Origin: Erythrobacter oryzae
GTDB lineage: Bacteria > Pseudomonadota > Alphaproteobacteria > Sphingomonadales > Sphingomonadaceae
Direction: 5' to 3'
Length of the DNA: 64,000 bases
Assembly: GCF_030271515.1 (NCBI RefSeq)
Contig: NZ_JASCXI010000001.1
Span: 682,001 to 746,000 of the forward strand
Below the pieces are notes generated by a model. The model made no database searches. It was not told the origin of the DNA and was given only the letters and a program-made list of their open reading frames with translations. Shown piece by piece: positions 27,772 through 42,203 of this stretch (positions are counted from its first letter, which is position 1; the number at the start of each line of letters is the position of its first letter). The position numbers were made by a program, and so were the translations under genes.

Positions 27772-28470
27772 ATGGGCGGCACGCCTGACCAGACCTATGC
27801 CGAGGTGGTGCTCGGGCGGCGGAGCATTCGCGGGTACCTCGACAAGCCCGTGCCGCGCGCGCTGATCGAGGAAGTGCTGACCTTGGCAATGCGCTCTCCC
27901 TCGTCGATGAACACCCAGCCCTATCACTTCCACGTCATTACCGGCGAACCGCTCGACCGCATCCGCAAGGGCAACACCGAACGCATCCTCGCCGGCGAGC
28001 CCGACAGCCGCGAGTTCCGGAAGGGCCGCCCGTTCGAAGGCGTCCACCGCGACCGGCAGGTCGGCTGCGCGATCCAGCTGTTCGAGGCGATGGGCATCGG
28101 CCGCGACGACAAGGCAGCGCGCCAGGACTGGGTGCTGCGCGGCTTCCGCCAGTTCGACGCGCCGGTGTGCGTGATCGTCACCTATGACAAGGAACTCTCC
28201 GAGGCCGACGACACCGTGTTCGATTGCGGCGCTGTCACCACAGCGCTGGTCAATGCGGCGTGGAGCAAGGGCCTCGGCTGCGTGATCAACTCGCAAGGGA
28301 TCATGCAATCGCCGGTGGTGCGCGAACACGCGGGCATCCCCGAGGATCAGGTGATCATGAAGGCGGTCGCGATGGGCTGGCCCGATCCGGACTTCCCCGC
28401 CAACCCCGTCGTGATCACCCGCCGCGCGGTGGACGAGGCGGCACGCTTCGTCGGGTTTGACGAGGCCTAG
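27772..28470 (+). CDS. Nitroreductase family protein
   Basis: A 232-residue FMN-dependent NAD(P)H oxidoreductase of the nitroreductase fold. The N-terminal FMN-phosphate contact RRSIRGY and the following APSSMNTQPYHF-type segment (here MRSPSSMNTQPYHF) are typical, as is the C-terminal MGWPDPDFPANP. Substrates could be quinones, nitro compounds or flavin; not determinable. Preceded by a hairpin that covers its ribosome site. Confidence 0.92.
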   Translation: MGGTPDQTYAEVVLGRRSIRGYLDKPVPRALIEEVLTLAMRSPSSMNTQPYHFHVITGEPLDRIRKGNTERILAGEPDSREFRKGRPFEGVHRDRQVGCAIQLFEAMGIGRDDKAARQDWVLRGFRQFDAPVCVIVTYDKELSEADDTVFDCGAVTTALVNAAWSKGLGCVINSQGIMQSPVVREHAGIPEDQVIMKAVAMGWPDPDFPANPVVITRRAVDEAARFVGFDEA

Positions 28471-28545
28471 GTGAACCTCACAGGATCATTCCACAAGATA
28501 TCATACAGTTCCGGGGTGTAGTGTCTGCTTCGCGCTGCAGGGGAT

Positions 28546-28562
28546 CGGTCGTCAGCCGACCG
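28546..28562 (+). promoter_or_regulatory. Short hairpin in the chemoreceptor leader
   Basis: CGGTCG-TCAGC-CGACCG, a perfect 6-bp stem, sits about 30 bases before the ATG of the methyl-accepting protein. There is no T-run after it. Possible mRNA structure or operator; nothing more can be said. Confidence 0.3.
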
Positions 28563-28593
28563 CTCCTTGCCGCCAGCCAAGCAGGGAAACCCG

Positions 28594-29922
28594 ATGTTCG
28601 ACTGGTTCACGAAGCACGCCCCGATCCGCACCAAGTTCAATGCCCTGACCGCCATCCACACGGCGCTCGTCAGCCTTGCCGTGCTGGCTGCATGGCTCGC
28701 AGGGAACGCAGACGGATTTTCGGCGTGGGCGGTGCTTGCGCTCGGCCTAGTCATTCTCACCCCGGTGATCGTGCTGACGTCCAAGAGGCTGATCTGCGAC
28801 CCCTACGTCACCACGGTGATCCGCATGGAGGCGCTCGCGACGGGGGACACCGCCAGCGACATCCTGTTCCAGGACCACACCCGCGACTGCGTCGGCCGCA
28901 TGGCCCGCGCAATGAACACCTTCCGCGACAATGCGGTGAAGGTTCGCGAAACGGCGGCCGACCAGAAGATCATCGTCGACGTGCTCAGCGGCGCGCTGGA
29001 GAAACTGGCCCGTAACGACCTCGCCTTCTCGCTCGATCGCCACTTGCCCCACGGATACAAGAAGCTGCGCTACGACTTCAACGATGCCGTGGCAGCGCTC
29101 CGGAGCGCCCTGGCGGTTGTCGGGGATGCCCGCGAATCGATTGACCGGGGTGCTGCGGAGATCAGCGTGGCGGTCGAAGATCTCGCGACCCGCACGCAGG
29201 ATCAGGCGAGCCGGGTGGAACGGACGCTGGCGGAAATGAACACGATCACTTCCGAAGTCAGCCGCACCGCATCCGATGCGGCCGCTGTCGACCAGTCAAT
29301 GGCCGATACCCGGCAGAAGGTCGAAAACTCGGGCGAAGTGATGAAGCGCGCGGTTGCGGCGATGGCCGATATCGAGCGGTCCTCCGAAGAAATATCCTCG
29401 ATCGTCGATCTGATTGACGGGATCGCCTTTCAGACCAATCTGCTCGCACTCAATGCCGGGGTCGAAGCCGCGCGCGCCGGCGAATCCGGCAAGGGCTTCG
29501 CGGTGGTCGCCTCCGAAGTGCGTGCACTGGCACAGCGCTCGGCCGAAGCGGCCAGCGACATCAAGGCAAAGGTCACCGGATCGCAGCGCCAGGTCGAAAC
29601 CGGTGTCGAACTGGTCGCAGATACCGGCAAAGCGCTCGAAACGATCGTCGCGGGTATTGCCGAGATGACCCATTTGATTGCCGGCATCAGCCAATCGACC
29701 CAGCGTCAGGCGCAAGGCCTGTCGAACGTCAACGCCGCCGTTTCCGATATCGACCGCATGACCCAGCAGAACGCGGCGATGGTGGAACAGGCCTCGGCGG
29801 CGGCACGCAGCCTTTCGCGCCAGGCAACGGAACTCAACGGACAGCTGGCAAAGTTCGTCCTCGAGCCCGCACCCGGCGTCGCACCGGCTGCATCATCCCC
29901 CCCTATCGCAAGAGCCGCCTGA
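28594..29922 (+). CDS. Methyl-accepting chemotaxis protein without a periplasmic sensor
   Basis: A 442-residue receptor. Two membrane helices (~21-41 and ~46-66) are separated by only a few residues, so there is no periplasmic ligand domain. A HAMP-like stretch follows (PYVTTVIRMEALATGD ... ARAMNTFRDNAVKV). The signalling domain has the kinase-contacting hairpin tip IAFQTNLLALNAGVEAARAG at about 276-296. Sensing may occur in the membrane or cytoplasm. The start at 28594 has GGGA just upstream. No che genes are in the window. Confidence 0.93.
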   Translation: MFDWFTKHAPIRTKFNALTAIHTALVSLAVLAAWLAGNADGFSAWAVLALGLVILTPVIVLTSKRLICDPYVTTVIRMEALATGDTASDILFQDHTRDCVGRMARAMNTFRDNAVKVRETAADQKIIVDVLSGALEKLARNDLAFSLDRHLPHGYKKLRYDFNDAVAALRSALAVVGDARESIDRGAAEISVAVEDLATRTQDQASRVERTLAEMNTITSEVSRTASDAAAVDQSMADTRQKVENSGEVMKRAVAAMADIERSSEEISSIVDLIDGIAFQTNLLALNAGVEAARAGESGKGFAVVASEVRALAQRSAEAASDIKAKVTGSQRQVETGVELVADTGKALETIVAGIAEMTHLIAGISQSTQRQAQGLSNVNAAVSDIDRMTQQNAAMVEQASAAARSLSRQATELNGQLAKFVLEPAPGVAPAASSPPIARAA

Positions 29923-29955
29923 GATTGATCCTCATCCCCTCGCGCCGCAGCAGGC

Positions 29956-31197
29956 CTATTCGCACAGGCCCGCAGCGCGCTCGGCAAGGCCCTTCAAGCC
30001 CTTGCACTTCTTCTTGGCGGGCTTGGCGGGCTCGGTGCCCGCGTCCGTGCCCTGCGCGCCGGACATTGCGCCCATGCTCTCCATCCCCGGGATCAGCATC
30101 GTCGAGGAGCGGAACCGCACCCGGGCGATCCATTCGGGGTTCCACGGCTTCTTGGGATCGGCGGGACGCGCGGGAAAGGCGAAATCGGCTTGCGGGCCAT
30201 AGGCCTGAAGGCTCACCATCATCCCCTCGCCGCTGGCCTTCATCACCTCGGTCGGGATGGTGCAGTCGCGCTGCTCGGGCGGCATCACCGTGCCCGCCGC
30301 GATCAACTTGCGCACCCCAGCGGGCGAAATCCAGTCCCACAGCGGCCCGCCGAAAGCCTGGCTCTTGGACGAGGCCCACCACACCATTTCGGTCGGGGTG
30401 CCGCCCTTGCCGATGCTCTTGGCGCCCATCGCCCAGGCGTAGTAACCGGTCGCCTTCTCGAGCCCGGTCCACGCCAGCACCGACGCACCGCCCGGAGCCT
30501 CGCTGGTGCGCGCGGCGAGCGGGGGCATGAAATCCTCGGCGAGGGAGAAGTTGATCTCCTTGGCGTAGTTCGCCGTGATCCTGTGCGGGCCGATCAGCGA
30601 GCCGGTGGCGGGCACGGGTTTGCCGCCATCCTTCCCATTGGGCCACGACGTGTAGGTGCGGCTGTTCGATGCAAGGATGCGCCAGTCATCGGGCAGGTTT
30701 GCCGCATCCATGAACAGGCCCGGCGGCATCTGCCCAGCTGCGAGCTTGGCGAAGTCGATCACCACCGGCTGGCCCTTGGGCGCCTTGGCACCGCAGCCCC
30801 AGAACAGCAGCAACTTCCCGCTCGGCCGTTCGAACTGCGACACCCCATCGGGTTCGCCCCCGGGCTGGGGAGGAAGCAGCCGCAAGGACGTGCCGAGCCC
30901 TGCGCCCTTGGGCATGAAGTGATCGGCCTGCGGCTTGGGCGCGGTGCCGCTCGCTCCGTGGGCGAGTTCGAGCGTGCGCACCGCCTTGGGCGGGCCGCCG
31001 CGCATCATGCTCATCATCCCGCCCAGACCTCCGCCGCCGCCACCCGCCATCGCGGCCATGCCGCTCATCGTGGCTGCATCCATCGTGTAGCGCACGGGCG
31101 GGCTTGCCGCAGACTGGGACAGAGCGGTCGCCGACATCAGCGCTGCCGCGCCGCCAAGGCCGCCGATGACAATGGTAGCCGAAAAAGCAGTGCGCAT
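29956..31197 (-). CDS. Exported Met/Gly-rich protein of unknown function
   Basis: A 413-residue protein with a signal peptide (about 1-28). The first mature residues are strikingly rich in Met and Gly: MDAATMSGMAAMAGG then LGGMMSMMRGG. The following ~320 residues are Pro/Trp-rich with no familiar motif, e.g. KLLLFWGCGAKAPKGQPV and YYAWAMGAKSIGKGGTP. The C-terminus is Lys-rich with two Cys (KKKCKGLKGL ... GLCE). The start at 31197 is preceded by GGGAGGGAAT. Convergent with the chemoreceptor. Family not recognised. Confidence 0.78.
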   Translation of the reverse strand: MRTAFSATIVIGGLGGAAALMSATALSQSAASPPVRYTMDAATMSGMAAMAGGGGGGLGGMMSMMRGGPPKAVRTLELAHGASGTAPKPQADHFMPKGAGLGTSLRLLPPQPGGEPDGVSQFERPSGKLLLFWGCGAKAPKGQPVVIDFAKLAAGQMPPGLFMDAANLPDDWRILASNSRTYTSWPNGKDGGKPVPATGSLIGPHRITANYAKEINFSLAEDFMPPLAARTSEAPGGASVLAWTGLEKATGYYAWAMGAKSIGKGGTPTEMVWWASSKSQAFGGPLWDWISPAGVRKLIAAGTVMPPEQRDCTIPTEVMKASGEGMMVSLQAYGPQADFAFPARPADPKKPWNPEWIARVRFRSSTMLIPGMESMGAMSGAQGTDAGTEPAKPAKKKCKGLKGLAERAAGLCE

Positions 31198-31473
31198 CGC
31201 GATTCCCTCCCCCGAAGAAGGCATCAGCATATCACAGGTCCGCCCCCTCACCATAGCGGGCCGCGGGCGGCCTGCCCTGGCCCTCGCGCAGCCGCGCATA
31301 CCCATTCATTTGCAGGAAGCGCACTTTTGGCAGGCCAAGGGCTGCATTTGTCGCTATGGGCCGCGCTTGTTTGTGCGGGGCGACCTGCGCCCCTCGCCTC
31401 TCCCCCCGGCCATTCGCCTGCTCCCGCGCCATGACGCGGACGGCGCGCCTGCCCCAAGAAAAGTATCCTCCTC
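31198..31473. other. Divergent intergenic gap
   Basis: About 276 bases between the Met/Gly-rich protein gene and the DEAD helicase. It must hold both promoters. I found no long inverted repeat, tRNA or small gene with a credible ribosome site in it. Confidence 0.5.
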
Positions 31474-33252
31474 ATGACCTTCCCCGCTCTCCCCGCCCCC
31501 ATTGCCGCCGCCCTTGAAGAGCGCGGCTATGCCGAAGCCACCAGCGTGCAGGCCGCCGTGCTCGAGCCCGCAGCATCGGGGCGTGACCTTGTCGTCTCGG
31601 CCCAGACCGGATCGGGCAAGACCGTCGCCTTCGGCCTTGCGATGGTGCCCGAACTGCTCGGGGACGCGGAGCGGATCGGTTTCGTGGAGAGCCCCCGCGC
31701 GCTGGTCATCACTCCGACCCGCGAGTTGGCACTCCAGGTCAGCCGCGAGCTCGAATGGCTCTACCAGCGCACCGGCGCGCGCGTCGCGACCTGCGTCGGC
31801 GGCATGAACCCCTCGGCCGAGCGCAAGGTGCTGAACTCGGGGCCCGCGATCGTCGTCGGCACGCCGGGACGCCTGCGCGACCATTTCGAGCGCGGGGCAC
31901 TGGACCTCTCGGGCCTCGCCGTCGCGGTGCTGGATGAAGCCGACGAGATGCTCGACATGGGCTTTCGCGAGGAGCTCGAAGCGATCCTCGATGCCACCCC
32001 CGACACGCGCCGCACGCTGCTGTTTTCGGCCACCATGCCGCGCCCGATCGAGGCGCTGGCCCGCCGCTACCAGCACGAAGCGCTGCGCATCGCCACCATC
32101 AGCGAAGGCGGGCGCGGGCATGGCGACATCGCCTATCAGGCCGTCACCGTCTCCCCGCCGGAAGTCGAGAACGCGGTGGTCAACCTGCTGCGCTTCCACG
32201 AGGCGGAGACCGCGATCCTGTTCTGCTCCACGCGCGAGAAGGTGCGCCACCTCCACGCCACCCTGCAGGAGCGCGGCTTTGCGGTCGTGGCGCTGTCGGG
32301 CGAGCATTCGCAGTCCGAACGCAACCAGGCCTTGCAAGCCCTGCGCGACGGCCGCGCGCGGGTGTGCGTTGCGACCGACGTCGCCGCGCGCGGGATCGAC
32401 CTGCCGACGCTCAGCCTCGTCGTCCATGTCGAGCTGCCGCGCGATGCCGAAACGCTCCAGCACCGCTCGGGCCGCACGGGCCGCGCGGGGCGCAAGGGGA
32501 TCGCGGTGCTGATCGTGCCCTTCTCCGCCCGCCGCCGCACCGAGGCGATGCTCGGCCGCGCGCAGATCGCTGCGGAGTGGCAGGACGTGCCCGGCCCCGA
32601 GATGATCGCCACGCGCGACCGCGAGCGGCTGCTGGAAAAGCTCCTCGCCCCGACCGAATTCGACGAGGCCGACCGCGAGCTCGCCCAGCGCCTGCTCGCC
32701 GAACGCTCGCCCGAGGATATCGCCGCGATGCTCGTCCACGCCCACCGCGCGCGGATGCCCGAGCCCGAAGAGATCACCGCCAACAGCCGCGATGCGCAGA
32801 AGGAACGCTACCGCCCCGGCTTCGAGGACACGGTGTGGTTCCGGATGGATATCGGCCGCAGCGACGGCGCCGACCCGCGCTGGCTGCTGCCGCTGATCTG
32901 CCGCCGCGGGCACATCACCAAGAACGAGATCGGCGCGATCCGCATCGGCCAGGCCGAGACCTATTTCCAGATCCCGCGCGCGCTCGCCGACAAATATGCC
33001 GCCACTGCCGCGCGCACCGGCGAGCCGCAGGGTGACGAGGAAGTGGTGCGGATCGAGCGCTCCGACGCCGGCCCGCGCGAAGCGGCGCGCAGCAACCGCC
33101 AGCTGCGCCCCTCGCGCAGCAACGCCGACAATGCCTTCGTCAAGGCCAAGCCGCCCGCGCGCGGGTTCGTCAAGCCCGGCGGCCATAACGCGGGCGGCCC
33201 CAAGCCGGGCAAGCCCGCGCATAAGCACAAGCGCAAGTTCAAGCACTCCTGA
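31474..33252 (+). CDS. DEAD-box RNA helicase with DbpA RNA-binding domain (CsdA/DeaD type)
   Basis: A 592-residue helicase. Motifs: SVQAAVLEP, AQTGSGKT (~44-51), PTREL, DEAD, SAT, ATDVAARGID and HRSGRTGRAG. After the helicase core comes a linker and a DbpA-type RRM (about 450-520: WFRMDIGRSDGADPRWLLPL ... ITKNEIGAIRI), which binds structured rRNA, then a basic tail ending KHKRKFKHS. It is a different subfamily from the RhlE-like gene at 10.6-12.2 kb. Such proteins help 50S assembly, often in the cold. Preceded by a ~275-base divergent gap. Confidence 0.93.
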   Translation: MTFPALPAPIAAALEERGYAEATSVQAAVLEPAASGRDLVVSAQTGSGKTVAFGLAMVPELLGDAERIGFVESPRALVITPTRELALQVSRELEWLYQRTGARVATCVGGMNPSAERKVLNSGPAIVVGTPGRLRDHFERGALDLSGLAVAVLDEADEMLDMGFREELEAILDATPDTRRTLLFSATMPRPIEALARRYQHEALRIATISEGGRGHGDIAYQAVTVSPPEVENAVVNLLRFHEAETAILFCSTREKVRHLHATLQERGFAVVALSGEHSQSERNQALQALRDGRARVCVATDVAARGIDLPTLSLVVHVELPRDAETLQHRSGRTGRAGRKGIAVLIVPFSARRRTEAMLGRAQIAAEWQDVPGPEMIATRDRERLLEKLLAPTEFDEADRELAQRLLAERSPEDIAAMLVHAHRARMPEPEEITANSRDAQKERYRPGFEDTVWFRMDIGRSDGADPRWLLPLICRRGHITKNEIGAIRIGQAETYFQIPRALADKYAATAARTGEPQGDEEVVRIERSDAGPREAARSNRQLRPSRSNADNAFVKAKPPARGFVKPGGHNAGGPKPGKPAHKHKRKFKHS

Positions 33253-33265
33253 CGCCGCGCGTCAG
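33249..33265. terminator. Possible bidirectional terminator between helicase and gltD
   Basis: CTGACGC-CGC-GCGTCAG, a perfect 7-bp stem overlapping the helicase stop codon, is followed by a second short stem GCGCT...AGCGC. The two genes converge with only 22 bases between stops. No T-run is present. Confidence 0.45.
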
Positions 33266-33274
33266 GCGCTCGCC

Positions 33275-34711
<1,437 letters not shown>

Positions 34712-34733
34712 ACTTACATCTCGTTCCTGAAAT

Positions 34734-39374
<4,641 letters not shown>

Positions 39375-39651
39375 GCGTCAAGTCCGATCTGTCAGATGCC
39401 GAGAGGCGCGAACCTTGTCGCATGATCGCTCATGCAAAGGAACACGCCTCAGGCAGGTCATTCGGGCGCAGCCCGCCCCTTTAGGGGTGACCATTGCCCG
39501 TTTTCGGGGCCCTCATGCCGACAGGAAGCGGGTTTGGCAAGGGCTGCGCGCGAAGGAATATTTCTCGCAGACCTATTCAGACTTTAGGTTGATTGCGCCA
39601 GGCGCAGGTTCCGGCCCGGTCGGTTGCAGCTTTTGCGCCGATCCTGCGCGC
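39375..39651. other. Intergenic gap upstream of gltB
   Basis: About 277 bases between gltB (start at 39374) and the downstream end of the minus-strand membrane-protein gene (39652). It is somewhat less GC-rich in its middle (39555-39600). It should carry the gltBD promoter. I see no clear NtrC or sigma-54 site and no RNA gene. Confidence 0.5.
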
Positions 39652-40635
39652 TCACGCGGCGCCGCGGGCGCGCTGGTATTGCGGCTGGAAGCGGATGCGC
39701 ACGCCGTGGAGGGACTCATCGCGGCGCGGCAGGCGCGGCGCGGGGCGACCCTTGCCGCTCAGTGCCTCGAGCGCCTTCAGGGCTTCGGCCAGCGCCGCCT
39801 CGCGCGCCGCGAGATCGCCGGGGCCAAGCGAGCGGCCGGGCGCGTTCTCGCGCACTTCGTGGAGCGCACCGGCGAAGCGTTCGACCATCTCGGCAAGGCT
39901 GAGCTCGCTGGCCGGCACCGCGCGCAGGCGGGCGAGCGCGGCCTTGCCCGGCGCAGGCGGCAAGGCCGAGACCTTGGGTTCGGGTGCGGCGGGGCGCTCG
40001 GCGACCGGCGCGGCGGGCGCAGCGGCGACGGGTGCGGGCTCGGGCGCGGTATCTTGCGCGGGCGCCGGTTCCTCGACCCACACCGCATTGCGGCCGGGCA
40101 GTTCGGCGAATTCGCTGAGGTCGAGTTCGCGCGGGGCGGCAGCGGGCTCGGGCGCCTGTGCCGGCTTGGGCTCTGCAAGATCGGCATCGCGCCACGCGGG
40201 CGTCGAGAAAGGCATGGTCTCGACCGGATCGTCGAGCCGCAGCGAACCGAGGTCGCGCGCGGGATTGATCGGGTTCACCTGACGCGCGGCCATCTTGACC
40301 ACCGAGGGGCCCTTGATGGTGCGACGCGCGCCGACGTGGCGCCAGGCGGCAAAGGCGAACAGCAGGGCGCCGAGCAATCCGCCGGAAATCCACGCGAGCG
40401 AGGGCTGCGCCGCCGCGGCCCAGGTGCCGATCAGCGTGCCGTGCAGCATCTCGAGCACCATCGCCTCGGGCAGTACCACCACCACGCCTGCACCCAGCAG
40501 CGCGCCCCACAGGCCGAGGAGCGGCGGGAAGGCCCGGTGCGCGGCAAGCGGCAGCCTGGCAGGACGCTTGCGGGCGGGGCCCGGCTTGTGCTTGCCCTTG
40601 CTCTGCGCCGACTTGCCCTTGTGCCCCGTTGCCAT
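39652..40635 (-). CDS. Membrane-anchored protein with long Pro/Ala-rich region, unknown function
   Basis: A 327-residue protein with a basic N-terminus (ATGHKGKSAQSKGKHKPG), two membrane helices at about 35-60 and 75-97, then a long Ala/Pro/Glu-rich, probably disordered section (about 145-220). A C-terminal helical part follows (LSLAEMVERFAGALHEVREN). Its start is 7 bases after the glycosyltransferase stop, so the two are co-transcribed. No family recognised. Confidence 0.75.
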   Translation of the reverse strand: MATGHKGKSAQSKGKHKPGPARKRPARLPLAAHRAFPPLLGLWGALLGAGVVVVLPEAMVLEMLHGTLIGTWAAAAQPSLAWISGGLLGALLFAFAAWRHVGARRTIKGPSVVKMAARQVNPINPARDLGSLRLDDPVETMPFSTPAWRDADLAEPKPAQAPEPAAAPRELDLSEFAELPGRNAVWVEEPAPAQDTAPEPAPVAAAPAAPVAERPAAPEPKVSALPPAPGKAALARLRAVPASELSLAEMVERFAGALHEVRENAPGRSLGPGDLAAREAALAEALKALEALSGKGRPAPRLPRRDESLHGVRIRFQPQYQRARGAA

Positions 40636-40642
40636 GCGAAAA

Positions 40643-41896
40643 CTACCCCGTCCGTGCGACAGCGCGCGGCGCGCCGTCCGTATTACCTTGGGCTATCAAG
40701 AGATGGTAAACAGAGAGATAACGCCGCGCATTTGCGGCCCAGTCGTGGCGGGTGCGCACATGATCGACCGCGCGCGCCTTCATCGCCTCCCAGTCGCCGC
40801 GATTGTCCAGCAGCCGCGCGAGCGCGGCGGCGCAGGCGGCCGGATCGTCGGGGGCGAAGAGCGTGCCCGTGATCCCGTCCTCGATCAGCTCGCGGTGCCC
40901 GCCGACGCTCGATGCGGCCACCAGCCGGCGCTGGGCCATCGCTTCCAAGGGCTTCAGGGGGGTTACCAGATCGGTGAGGCGCTGGGCCTTCCTCGGATAG
41001 GCGAGCACGTCGACCAGCGAATAGTAGCGCTCGACTGCGGTGTGGGCCACGCGCCCGGTGAAGATCACCGCGTCAGGCTCGGGCAGGCGGGCGGCGGCGG
41101 CGCGCCAGCTTTCGGCCATCGGCCCGGCACCCACCAGCAGCAGCCGCGCCTCGGGGTGGGATTGCCGCAGCAGGGGCATGGCGGCGATCAGGTCGTCGAC
41201 GCCCTCATAGGCATAGAAGCTGCCGATATAGCCGATCACCGGAGCCCCCGGCGCAATGCCGAGATCGCGCGCAAGGTTCTCGTCGCGCGGGGGCGGATCG
41301 CCGAAGAGCCCCAAATCGACCCCGTTGGGCATGACATTGATGCGCCCCTCGGGAATGCCGCGCGCCGCCAGATCGTCCTTGAGGCCGTGGCAGATCGTGA
41401 ACAGCGCATCCGCCGCGCGCGCCACGCGGGTCTCGAGCGCGCGGGTCAGGCGGTATTTGAGATTGCCCTCGGTGCCCGAAAGGTTGCCGACCGCGGCGTC
41501 CTCCCAGAAGGCGCGGATCTCGTAGACGAAGGGCACGCCCAGCGCCCGCGCTGCACGCTCGGCCGCCGCGCCGCACAGGGCGGGCGAATGGGCGTGGATG
41601 ATGTCGGGGCGCCATTCGTCGGCCAGAGCGATGATCGCCGCGGTGAGCGCCTCGATCTCGCCCAGCTCGCGCAAGGCGGGAGGGCCCGAGGGGGTGCCGG
41701 GGGTGCGGTGGAAGATGAGCCCGTCGGCCTCCTCGGTCGCAGGCCCGCCGGGGGCTTCAAGATTGTGCCGCTGCCCGGTGATCCCGCGCACTTCCAGCCC
41801 GTGGCCCTCCTGCGCTTTCAGAATGGCACGCGTGCGGAAGGTATAGCCACTGTGAAGCGGCAGCGAGTGGTCGAGGACGTGAAGGACGCGGGTCAT
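40643..41896 (-). CDS. Exosortase-A-system-associated glycosyltransferase (GT4 type)
   Basis: A 417-residue GT-B glycosyltransferase. It starts VLHVLDHSLPLHSGYTFRTR, a stretch typical of the PEP-CTERM/exosortase-A-associated family (TIGR04063). The C-terminal donor-site motif is PRKAQRLTDLVTPLKPLEAMA with the usual Lys and Glu. It likely adds a sugar in an exopolysaccharide or glycan pathway. It is divergent from the small gene and O-glycosylation ligase at 42-43.6 kb, which belong to the same gene context in other genomes. Confidence 0.87.
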   Translation of the reverse strand: MTRVLHVLDHSLPLHSGYTFRTRAILKAQEGHGLEVRGITGQRHNLEAPGGPATEEADGLIFHRTPGTPSGPPALRELGEIEALTAAIIALADEWRPDIIHAHSPALCGAAAERAARALGVPFVYEIRAFWEDAAVGNLSGTEGNLKYRLTRALETRVARAADALFTICHGLKDDLAARGIPEGRINVMPNGVDLGLFGDPPPRDENLARDLGIAPGAPVIGYIGSFYAYEGVDDLIAAMPLLRQSHPEARLLLVGAGPMAESWRAAAARLPEPDAVIFTGRVAHTAVERYYSLVDVLAYPRKAQRLTDLVTPLKPLEAMAQRRLVAASSVGGHRELIEDGITGTLFAPDDPAACAAALARLLDNRGDWEAMKARAVDHVRTRHDWAANARRYLSVYHLLIAQGNTDGAPRAVARTG

Positions 41897-41987
41897 GGCC
41901 CGACGCTCTATCGCAGGCGTGCTTAACGCGGCGTCAACTGGCTAGGAGTAAGGCTCCCCCATGACGCCAGCGGAACCCGCCTGAGAG

Positions 41988-42203
41988 ATGATCGACACCT
42001 TCGCCCTTGCCCTCGGCCATGGCCTGCTCGCGGTCGCCCTGATGCGGCTGGTGATGCGCGAGGGGCTCGATGTCGATCCGCTGCTCGAGGAGATCAAGTC
42101 CGAGACCGCCGGCAACCGCAAGGCCGCCAGCGTCTCGGGCCGCAACGAGGCGCGCCGCGCGCGCAGCGGGCAGGCGGCAGACAGCGACGAGGCGGCGCAG
42201 TGA
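41988..42203 (+). CDS. Small hydrophobic protein preceding the O-glycosylation ligase
   Basis: A 71-residue protein with one hydrophobic N-terminal segment (DTFALALGHGLLAVALMRLVM) and a charged C-terminus. Its stop overlaps the ligase GTG start by 4 bases (GTGA), so translation is coupled. It may be a small membrane partner of the ligase. Seven codons of a separate short frame (41961-41984) lie just upstream, of doubtful meaning. Family not recognised. Confidence 0.6.
   Translation: MIDTFALALGHGLLAVALMRLVMREGLDVDPLLEEIKSETAGNRKAASVSGRNEARRARSGQAADSDEAAQ

Noticed and set aside
41961..41984. Seven-codon frame (MTPAEPA) before the small membrane gene, possible leader peptide
   Set aside because: Too short, no run of regulatory codons, no attenuator structure beyond a 4-bp stem.
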